Below are positions 48,942-57,625 of a stretch of DNA of 64,000 bases, piece after piece (positions within the stretch are counted from its first letter, which is position 1; each line of letters begins with the position of its first letter). A model generated the notes under the pieces. That model ran no database searches, was not told the DNA's origin, and was given only the letters and a program-made list of their open reading frames with translations. The stretch covers positions 2,378,105 to 2,442,104 of the forward strand of contig NC_030856.1 in the NCBI RefSeq assembly GCF_000208745.1, written 5' to 3'. The translations under genes were made by a program, and so were the position numbers. Origin of the DNA: Theobroma cacao (Eukaryota > Streptophyta > Magnoliopsida > Malvales > Malvaceae).

Positions 48942-50854
48942 TTATATGCAGTAGGTCGGAGCGCTGGTGGGTCGATAAACGAAAGGTCTGACAGTGTGAA
49001 AATGACCTGACGGACGATTGTAGGTGAACTTGACTCCGGTGCTGCCCTCCCCAAGATGGTTGCAGTGGTCATGGAAACTACTGATGGGTCGTGCTAAGCA
49101 TGCATCCCAACGGTCACTCTCGGGCATTGTTTCAGCCACAGTGTAGATCCCCTTTGTATTTGTGAAAGCTTGATAGTTTACTACTTCCCCAGATTTTGTA
49201 ATGCAAAGAACAGCAACCTCAGCGCCTGCACCATAACATTCATTGTACATGACCACAAGAAACACTGATCAAATATATGTTTGAAATATTAGTTAAGATT
49301 TTCACAAAAAGACCCCAATTTTTTATGATTCAAGTGTTCAGGAAATCAACTAGATACATGAATCTTATTTTGTCCTTTAAAGCATCAAAGCATAGTACAA
49401 GTTGGAGGATGAAAATGACTCGAAACAGAGATGGAGTTATCAGCAATCACCAACAATGGCAATTAAACTGATAAAGTGTGAGTGCATTGCCTCCTCCTTA
49501 AGACAGATAAAACAAGGGGAGAAAGACTCATATGGAATGCAACTGGAAAAAGATTCCAGTGTTATCATGGAAAAAGAGATCAAAGTTCATCAGCTACTCT
49601 TCAAAAATTACAAAGTTTGCTCTCATCTACATGTGCAGCATTGATAACTCATTCCACAATCACAAAAGTTTCACCTTTAACTCCGGGAACAGTTATATTG
49701 ATTGCAAACAGCTTCTATTTTACTAGTGGAAATGAAAGAGGATTTACATTTAAAATACAACACCTTTACCATCGATAAGAAAGTTTCAGCAAGTATCCAT
49801 TCCTTTGTTGATAATCCACTTGCCTCACCAAGTAAGCAAAAAACAAAAGGGACAAAAAGAAGCTTAGTTCTGATCATTATACTGATGGAAATAGATAACT
49901 TCATCTCAACAAGCATGGTGATGCTGAGTTGGTGAATTTGCTATATCTTTATGACTTTGGAATCCTAGAACTGTCTTTCACAATTTGCAGCAATTTAAAC
50001 AACCAAGCAAGAACAAAAAGTGAAATCAGGTCAAGAAAGCTAACAGGGAAGCCATCACAGTCATAGAAGAAAGAAAACAAAACCAAAGACTATGAGCATG
50101 TCAACAATCAAACCATAACGGAATTGCTTACACAGACTTTTCTGAGGATGCAGCCTACATAAAAAGGATTGACTACAGCAGTCAGCTCAGAGAACCCCTT
50201 CTAACACTAGAATAACTGTTTGCAACCTAATTAGCCACAGATAAAACAAACAAGCAAGCATGAATCGTAGAAGTATTTTACACAAAGTAAAGCAAATTAC
50301 AGGTAAATCACTCAAACAGACAAAGTGCAAAATACAGAATTAATCACACCATCAAAAGGCAATTTTTTTTTTTGTTTTCTTCTTTCAATTTAAGCACAAA
50401 TTGAATCAATCAAATGCAGTTACACAAACAAGATCAACAGGACCATCCATCACCTGATTTAATACAGATTCAGCTACAACCATTTCAAGTTCATCAGCAT
50501 ATAACCACTAATTAAACCAAAAAAAGGCACAACTTTATCACTACCCAGAAACTATAAACCCTCCGACACATGAACGAATCACAATTCCAACACAAAACCC
50601 ACTTCAAATTCCAGCTAAAAAACATAACTTTACCAATCAAACAACCATAATCATGAATTAAAAATAAAAGAAGAGAAACGAAGATAGAGAGAGGAACCTT
50701 CTAAAACATGATCTTCAGGTCCAATTGAAGAATCGGCACAAACATCACAGACAACTCTACCATGAATCTCACCAGTCCAGGATTTGACACCTGAGATTAA
50801 GAACACAGCGAAGGCAAACAAACCCAGAGCCAGATTCCTGTTCTTTGATCCCAT
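48942..50854 (-). CDS. Pollen Ole e 1-domain secreted protein
   Basis: Two minus-strand exons, 50854-50698 and 49225-48942, are separated by a 1.47-kb intron and join in frame to 146 residues. The N-terminus is a signal peptide (LALGLFAFAVFLISGVKS). The mature part has the Ole e 1 / extensin-like pattern: GEIHGRVVCDVC, then GAEVAVLCITKSGEVV, GIYTVAETMPES, WDACLARPISSFHDHC; six or so cysteines fit the disulphide-rich beta fold. Most family members are extracellular or cell-wall glycoproteins; the precise role is unknown. Confidence 0.88.
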
Positions 50855-51336
50855 GGAGATTTGTTTTTTCAGTTGAGCTACCAAAAGTATTATACCAGAA
50901 ACAGGACTACACGGTCATTTCCAACAAGACACCTATGCATTTATATGTAGTAGATTGTACAAGTCAAGTTTTGGCATTTGTGGGGATTTGGTGGGTCCCC
51001 CTAGACTCTGACTTCTCCACTAAGGCCTAGCCCACTCTCTCAAGAAATTAATGGCTAATCGTAGTTTTCATTATATCAAGAGGACAAGTCAGTCAATTTC
51101 TATTCATTCATCTTGTTCTTCAAAGCAGCTAAAACCCCGGCTACAGCCCCTAATTGCCAATACAAGCATTTTCCGGTTCGCTGGTCTTAATCAATTGGCA
51201 TCAAATTCTGTTCTTTTTTCTGTTAAATTTCTTCACTGATTACGGCTATGACAAAGATCGTTTCTTTTTGAATGGCGAATTTTCTTTCATTTTCTTGGTG
51301 TTTTCTGTATAAATTCAAAGTTCAAATTTTATTGCT
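50855..51336 (+). promoter_or_regulatory. Promoter region copy A of the snoRNA locus
   Basis: The first 100 bases belong to the Ole e 1 gene upstream side. Bases 50990-51336 match 54640-54960 in order and orientation: AAGGCCTAGCCCAC, ATGGCTAAT, TTCATCTTGTTCTT, AAAGC-GCTAAA-CCC, and the A/T-rich block before the first snoRNA. TGGGCT (site II, minus strand) is at 51029-51034, followed by a degenerate telo-box-like CTAAAACCCC. Site II plus telo-box is the usual layout of plant snoRNA and ribosomal-protein promoters. Confidence 0.5.
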
Positions 51337-51421
51337 TTTGCATGCCAATGATGTTTTGGGTATCTTCATGTTAAAACAAGCCTGAATTATCGATGATAAC
51401 TCCATTTCTGAGATATGCAAA
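51337..51421 (+). ncRNA. C/D box snoRNA candidate, copy A
   Basis: TTTGCAT (51337) pairs with ATGCAAA (51415) as a terminal stem. C box AATGATGT is at 51347-51354, D' CTGA at 51382-51385, C' GATGATA at 51392, and D CTGA at 51408-51411. It is a paralogue of the candidate at 55120-55198. The target is not identified; the space between C' and D is only about ten bases, so guiding would have to come from the stretch before D'. Confidence 0.6.
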
Positions 51422-54400
51422 TGCTTGAATTCGGTTAATTCGGTTGATCGATCAAGTCGGTTCTTCAGTGTTCGTTCGGTTAATTCATTGCTTGGTTAAA
51501 GTTGATCGGAAAAATTTCTCGGTTATTGATGATAACTCCATTTCTGAGAGAACCGAATGTTTGAATTCGGTTCATTCGGTTCGTTCGGTTCTTTGGTGCT
51601 TGGTCGGTTAAAGTGATCGGAAATCGGTTAACCGATTTATGGTGTATATACAAGCACGTTATAACCTTAAGTTACCGCCGCTTTAGACTCTAGGGTTCTC
51701 AAAACTAGAAAGACTCTTTCTAACTCTCTCTTCTCCCACCACTCCGCTTTGCAGTTGCTGCCGCCGGCGCCCCGACCCACTTTGCTTGGCTCTTGTCTTT
51801 CCATTGGTGTTGTCCAAGGTGATTGTCAGTTTGTAACTGGCTCACTGTTTGTCTTTTTGTGGGTTGATGTTATTGTTTAGCTTGTATTAGCTTTGATTTA
51901 ACCAAATAAGATGTCTAATCTGAAATTTTTGTTTCTTCAAAGATGTCCTACGAAATGGAAGACACAGATGATGAATCCACTGAGCCCACAACTCAATATG
52001 AAGGTAATGCAAATAAAGCAACCAGTCGACCTGTTAGCTGTGGAATCAAGAGAAAGTCAACTAAGCCAAGGTCAAAAACAAGGGGTCACTCCGCCAAATT
52101 CGTGAATGAGGACGGTGAGCCATGCAATCATTGTGATAGTGAGTTTCATGCTGATCATAAAAGAGTTTGGAGAAAGATTTCTCATACTGATGACGAAGCA
52201 GATTCTGATTTAGAAGGCAGTTGGAAATTTGATCAGGAGGCCATTCAGAGGTCTTTGGCTGAAATGATCATTTTAGATGAGTTGCCCTTTAAGTTTGTGG
52301 AAAGCACAGAATATAGGCTATGGATGTAACTTGTATGTCCTAGGTTTGAAGTTCCATCAGGATGGACTATTGCTAGGGATTGTTATCAACTCTATATAGA
52401 AGAAAAGATTAGCTTGAAGAAATTTTTGCAGTCTTCTTCACATAGGGTTTCCTTTACTGTAGAAACTTGGACCTCATTGCAACAAGAGGACTGTATGTCT
52501 CTCACAGCACACTTTATAGACAATGATTGGAAATTAAACAAAAAAATGTTGAACTTTTTTCGGGTTTCTAGTTGCAGAGGTGATGCTAATGGGAAGGCAA
52601 TTTTGATGTGTTTGCGAGATTGGGGAATTGATAAGGTTTTCACTATCACAGTTGACAATGCTAGTACAAATGATGATGCAATATCTTTCTTGAAGAATAG
52701 ATTCAACCTATTTGGAATGGGTATTCTACGAGGCAAATATCTTCATTTGAAATGCATTTCAGACATTATCAATTTAATTGTTAGTGATGTGTTAAACGAA
52801 TTTAATGATTTAGTTGCTCGTGTTAGGGGGGCAGTAATATATGTCAGACAATCATCATCTAGCTTGCAAAAATTTAAAGAGTGTGTTGAGATACAAGAGA
52901 TTCAATCCAAGAATTTCTTGTGCTTAGATGTTAGCACCAAGTGGAATTCCACTTACTTGATGTTGGATGTAGCTCAAAAATTTGAAAGGGCTTTTGAGAG
53001 GTTTGAAGATGAGGATCCTTTTTATAAAGATGAGCTTTTGTTGGGAGATGGGGTGCCTGATAGTAATGATTGGGTAAATGTTAGGAGGTTAGTCCTTTTC
53101 TTGCAACCTTTCTATGAACTCCCTTTTAAAGTTGCGGGTTCATTTTGTGTCACTTCTAACATTTTCTTGGGGGAAATTTGTGAAGTTTATCGTCTTTTGC
53201 GAAATTGGCAGTCAAGTAGTGATGCTGAATTCAGTACAATGGCCAAAAGAATGAAGGAAAAGTATGATAAGTATTGGGGGAATGTGGGAAAAATGAATGT
53301 GTTGCTTTATGTTGCTGTTGTTCTTGACCCTCGGAATAAACTTGACTTTGTGGAATTTTGTTTTACAGTGATGTATGCAGAAGAGGAAGCTGAAGTGATG
53401 ACCAAAGAAGTCAAGGAAGCAGTCTTTGAGTTATTATATGATTACAAGAGAATGATGGAACTCTCGCAATCTAAGCAAGTGAGTGATAGAAGCCAAATGA
53501 GCCAAAAAACACAAGCCTTTGGTGACACTAACCTACTTCAGAAAAAGAAAAGGGGTTTGAGCTCAGATTTCAAAAAGTATAGGGAAAGTCGATGCACGGA
53601 ACAAAAAACGGACCTGGATAAGTATTTGAGTCAAGAGCTTGTTGATGATGAAGATGATGATGATGATGAATTCAATATTCTGGATTGGTGGAAATCAAAT
53701 AGTCGTAAATTTCCCGTCCTTTCGCATTTGGCTCATGATGTCTTGGCAATTCCTATATCCACAGCTACTTCGAAATCTGCTTTTAACACTGGTCGATGTG
53801 AGCTTGATGCATACAGGGGTTCTTTAACTTCTAAGGTGGTGCAATCCCTTGTTTGTGCTCGCGATTGGCTACGAAGACCATCACATCTAAATCCAACTTA
53901 CTTCGAGGAAGAAATGGAGGAGATTGACAAACTGGACTTAGGTAATATTTTCATGCATGCCATTTAATCTTTCTTCTCTTACAAGTTCTTATTCCTTAAT
54001 TTTCCTTAAAATCCTTCTTTAACTTTTACTTTGCTATTTTTGTTTATGCATTTGTAGAATTTTCAAAAATTGAATTGGAATCGGCATTGGATTAGGGGAA
54101 ATGTGTTTTCATCATTTTCAAGCTTAGCGATGAAGATGTTTCACTAAGATGTTCGGGTTTACTTTCTTCGGAAGTTGTTTCCTTGTCGGAACTTTTTAGT
54201 ATTCTTAGTTGTCGGAAATCGGAACAATTTTAATATTTCTTTGCTTATCTTTGTTGGAACATTTTAATGTGTTTTCATTTATGTTTGTAAGAATATTTTA
54301 ATGTTCTTAATTATATTTGTCCGAAAATTTTAATGTTATTAAGTTTATCACGATGGTAAGATGTTATACTTTAATCTCTTACTATGTAATTAACATAAAA

Positions 54401-54560
54401 AAATAAAATTAAGAAAATTGAACTTGATTTTATAATTTAATATAATATTAAATTACTATGTAATTTAATTTAGTTTATTTTATTTTTCTTAATTGGCATT
54501 GGTTTTTTTAATGCATTTTCAACTTTTGTAACATTAATTATTAATTAATTAATAATAGTT
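51422..54560 (+). mobile_element. hAT-superfamily DNA transposon (Ac/Tam3-like)
   Basis: The stretch is inserted between two copies of a snoRNA locus. Its left 250 bases are packed with short repeats of ATTCGGTTAATTCGGTT type and ACCGAAT inversions, as in subterminal regions of plant hAT elements. It contains the transposase frame at 51943-53967 and an AT-rich 3' part with a second set of CGGAAAT/GGAAC repeats (54160-54260). Terminal inverted repeats and the 8-bp target duplication were not located, so the outer limits are approximate. Confidence 0.65.
51943..53967 (+). pseudogene. hAT transposase, frame broken by one stop codon
   Basis: The frame runs 675 codons but for a single TAA at 52327-52329, where CPRFEVPS continues in the same frame. 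Left of it: an acidic start and a short BED-zinc-finger-like CNHCDSEFHADHK without the usual His pair. Right of it: VETWTSLQQ, VDNASTNDDAISFL (first catalytic Asp region), LHLKCISDIINLIV (His of the usual CCAHILNL replaced by Asp), LDVSTKWNSTYLML, LDPRNKLDFVEF, and the dimerisation region ending SKSAFNTGRCELDAYRGSL (usual SESAFSTGGRVLD has Glu where Lys stands here). An Asp run (DDEDDDDD) precedes that region. The combination of a stop and altered core residues indicates an inactive copy. Confidence 0.85.
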
Positions 54561-54969
54561 AAAAAAATATAAGAGACGAGGGAAGTGAGCTTAATCTCAT
54601 GGCTTCCTTGGGCCCCAAATAAAAGCTAATCATGGCGTCCTCGGCCCCAAAAAGAGCCCATCTTTCCTTCAAGGCCCAGCCCACTATCCTATCAAGTTTC
54701 ATGGCTAATTGTAATTTCATGACATATCGAGGATCAATCAAGTAATTTCCATTGATTCATCTTGTTCTTTAAAGCGGCTAAACCCCTAATCTCTTTATTT
54801 CCTAATCGAAGCATTTCCTGTTTCCACTTCCCCTCAATCGGCACCAAATTTTGTATTTTTTTCTTAAATTTCTTCACTGATTATTTCTCATTTTGATGTT
54901 CGCTTGAGAAAAATCTTTTCTTTTTCAATGGCGATTTCTTTCTCTTTTTCTTGGTTTTTTTTTAAATGA
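54561..54969 (+). promoter_or_regulatory. Promoter region copy B of the snoRNA cluster
   Basis: Site II motifs are at 54609-54614 (TGGGCC, plus strand), and at 54673-54678 and 54678-54683 (GGCCCA and AGCCCA, overlapping, minus strand). A telo-box-like AAACCCCTAA follows near 54778. Similarity to 50990-51336 begins near 54640. The combination upstream of several C/D box candidates suggests a pol II promoter for a polycistronic snoRNA precursor. Confidence 0.5.
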
Positions 54970-55054
54970 ATCCCTATGAAGAATTAATCCCAGAAGTAAA
55001 GTAAAAGTAGTGGACCGATTTATTTCCATTGACGAATATCCAATTCCGAGGGAT
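54970..55054 (+). ncRNA. Degenerate C/D snoRNA-like copy
   Basis: ATCCCT (54970) pairs with AGGGAT (55049). The C box reads ATGAAGA, and both D-type boxes are CCGA where CTGA is expected (before ATTTAT, and 55046-55049). The AAAAGTAGTGGA stretch before the D' position is shared with 55589-55667. It looks like a decayed paralogue. Confidence 0.4.
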
Positions 55055-55119
55055 GATTAACATTTCAGCTGGTTTTTTTCATTTTTTTTATAAATTCGAA
55101 GTACAAATTTCATATTTTT

Positions 55120-55198
55120 GTATCTCAATGATGTTTGGATATATTTTGTGTTAAAAGTAGCCTGATTTATTGATGATAATTCCATATCTGAGAGATGC
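55120..55198 (+). ncRNA. C/D box snoRNA candidate, copy B
   Basis: GTATCTC (55120) pairs with GAGATGC (55192), with one G-U. C box AATGATGT lies at 55127-55134, D' CTGA at 55162-55165, C' TGATGAT at 55171-55177 and D CTGA at 55188-55191. Box order and the 79-base length are canonical for C/D snoRNAs. It is clearly related to the copy at 51337-51421; the stem differs but pairing is kept in both. Confidence 0.65.
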
Positions 55199-55327
55199 CC
55201 GTGGTTGCTCTTTCTGGGTTTTCATTGTTATGTCTTGAATAATCTCCTTTTCATGAATTAACTCATTTTGTTGATTAAAACAAATGTCATTTTATATTGA
55301 AAAAATTATTTTTTTTAATAAAAGTTT

Positions 55328-55410
55328 GCATCCCTATGATGAATTTCTATTGAATTTTATAAGTTGATAGGCCTGACCTGCTCTGAAGAATAGATAATTT
55401 TGAGGGATGT
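55328..55410 (+). ncRNA. C/D box snoRNA candidate with weak D box
   Basis: GCATCCCT (55328) pairs with AGGGATGT (55403), seven Watson-Crick pairs plus one G-U. The C box ATGATGA (55336-55342) is perfect. CTGA at 55373-55376 and 55383-55386 can serve as D'; the terminal D position reads TTGA. It may be functional or decaying. Confidence 0.5.
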
Positions 55411-55588
55411 TAATCTTCTTCTTTTTTTTCTTAATTTCATCTCATTTTTAATCATGATATGTTGTAGATTATTTTGTTTTTTGCTCTGTTTTCAAGGGAT
55501 GGGCATATCTTAAATATGCTAATTAGATAATCTAATTATTTTCAGTAATATGCTTCTTGATTTTATTTTTGGGATTGGAATTTGACTT

Positions 55589-55667
55589 GCATCCCTGTGA
55601 AGAGTAATCATGTAAATTAAAAGTAGTGGACTGATTTTGATTGATGATTAATGCATCTGAGGGATGC
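55589..55667 (+). ncRNA. C/D box snoRNA candidate
   Basis: GCATCCCT (55589-55596) pairs perfectly with AGGGATGC (55660-55667). The C box is GTGAAGA (one mismatch), D' CTGA is at 55631-55634, C' TGATGAT at 55642-55648 and D CTGA at 55657-55660. The 79-base length and strong stem make this one of the best candidates in the cluster. The stretch TTAAAAGTAGTGGA just upstream of D' would be the guide; its target was not identified. Confidence 0.62.
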
Positions 55668-57113
55668 ATACTCTTAATTTGTCAGAAAAAAAATGATTAT
55701 TTTATTTAATTTCTATCTATATGCTTGAAGCTTTAGATTCACATTTTGTTCTTTTTCTCCTTGAAAATGTCTGGTTATGAGCTGTTTCAGAAGTGATTCT
55801 TTGTCTTTGCAAATCTGGAAAATTGTTTAGATTAAGTACTTGCTTCTCAGCCTGTGTCTTTTGTGTATTTATTAGTTTCTTTGCATCCCTATGATGATGG
55901 ATGTGCATGTTAAGAGCATGTTATGATTATGGATGCATATTTTCTCATTGAATTGTTATTCTCTAGGAAAAAGGGTTTTATTGGGAAAAAGGGTCTAATG
56001 AACTTAAATTTTCATCATGTTTGTTCCATGTGTTTGCTAACAGGCTGTAGAAATGGACATTCTTGGCTATTTTGACATTCTTGACTATTTTGATAATGGA
56101 GATTTGTCAATTTGGTTGAGCAAATTCATAGGAAAAAGATTGAAAGAATCCAACTCGTGCGCCGGAGGCCGGAGAACAACGGCCAGAGAAGTTTTTCAGT
56201 TGTGAAAGAGTGGATGTATGATGCTAGAAATGTAGAAAGTGTTAAAACAGCTCAAGAATTTTGCTGTCTATATGATGTATTTTGTTCATTCTATTTGATG
56301 TAGAAAGTGTAAAAGTTTAATATTGGTATGCAAATTGCATAAGCTTTTTTTTATTATTATTTTGAAGAGCACAAATTGCTTAAGATTGAGATGCAAATTG
56401 AGAAAATGATTCTTTCCCTCTTCCGTTGGACTCACCCTGTCACCCACTGTATGTAAAAACACAAAGTTTTGAGGCTTGAAAAGCTTTCCTAAAAGGAAAT
56501 CCACATTTGTAATCTTCTAATGAACAAATTAGTTGAAGTAAAGGGGAACAATCATTTGGTTCGAGTAGGATTTATTACAGCTACAGCCACCAACCAATCC
56601 AAGTCCTCATGGCATCAGCTGCATGCTCCATGCAATTAAAAACAAACGGTTGAATATGAATCGCCCTGCCTTTAATCACTCCACGCAGTTCAAATGAACA
56701 TCTCACTTTGAACATCTCATTCCAGCTTTCGCTTCTTCCTCTCAAAAATTCATAGATTACATCTTCTTCACTCTGTCATCTCTGCCTTCTCAGCTTTGTC
56801 TTCAAGTCGTCACTGGTATGTTTTTTGTTTGTCGCTATTTTTTTTTTTTTGGTTGAAAGAGAAAGACATTTCAAAGGCACACACATAAGCATCACATGGC
56901 ATCATCACATTGTCATCATCTAGTTGATAATATGCAAGCACAACACAGTAACCCAAATGTTTGGGGATTTTATTGACAATCACAGTCACTGACAAACATG
57001 AACCATTCGGCTAAAGGTAGTAGATACCACCAAAGGGGGCATCCCCCAAGCCTTTTTTTTAGTAGTAGCAATTATGGCATGAACTCCATTCAGAGATTTA
57101 CCACCAGTCTGAT
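55668..57113. other. Downstream of snoRNA cluster, no firm gene
   Basis: GCATCCCTATGATGATGG at about 55883 repeats the start of the snoRNA pattern and GGATGC follows near 55943, but there is no CTGA, so it is at most a relic. Bases 56000-57100 carry no credible frame. A (T)11 tract and plain AT-rich sequence separate it from the next, transposon-like, block. Confidence 0.45.
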
Positions 57114-57380
57114 TTACTCATCATTGTCATCATGGCGCCTGTGGTGGTGGTGCTTATAGCGGCGATGCTTCTTTTCTTCGTCATCATCAGAGTTGTCATC
57201 CCTATATTTCTTGCGGCCATAACCTTCATCACCACCATAGCCATGACTCTTCCTCTTTTCATCATCCGAATCATCATTTTGCCTCCCATAACTCGGCTTC
57301 CTATACCCTCCTTCCTCTTCATCCGATCTCTCAGAATTTGGTTTCCTCTTCATCGTTTCAACATGGTGTGTAGCAACTTG
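57114..57380 (-). pseudogene. Fragment encoding a charged Lys/Arg/Asp/Ser-rich protein tail
   Basis: On the minus strand, from an acceptor-like CAAG near 57380, about 80 codons read KRKPNSERSDEEEGGYRK and continue with repeated Asp/Lys/Arg/Tyr/Gly blocks, ending in KHHHHRRHDDNDE and a stop. Composition resembles the disordered tails of RNA-associated nuclear proteins. No upstream exons exist here; instead a 35-40-base tandem repeat follows. It is probably a captured 3' gene fragment. The parent gene was not recognised, and low-complexity coding could also be chance. Confidence 0.35.
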
Positions 57381-57384
57381 GATT

Positions 57385-57620
57385 GATAGGCATAGTGTGC
57401 AGTAATTTAGGATTTTGATGCATGGCATGTAGTAATTTAGGATTTTCAGGCATGATGTGTAGCAACCAAAGATTTTTAAATGTGATGTATAATAACTTAG
57501 TTATTAGACATAACATGTAAAAATATTGCACTTGTTCTACATGGCATGTAACAATATTAATTTTTTTTGTAAATGATGTGTAGTTTCTTTGAGTTAACTG
57601 TTCATTACGTGTAGCTTACA
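57385..57620 (+). repeat. Degenerate tandem repeat with ATGTGTAG core
   Basis: Variants of GGCATG-TGTAGTAATTTAGGATTTT occur about six to seven times at 30-45-base spacing between the minus-strand fragment and the DUF1985 gene. Copies near 57390-57460 are the clearest. The stretch may be the subterminal or promoter region of a MULE-type element. Confidence 0.5.
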
Positions 57621-57625
57621 TCCAG

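Noticed and set aside
55883..55955. Sixth snoRNA-like unit
   Set aside because: It has a C box and a short stem but no CTGA box, so it cannot be supported as a C/D snoRNA.
56112..56303. 63-codon frame after the snoRNA cluster
   Set aside because: No homology and no codon-level signal; likely chance.
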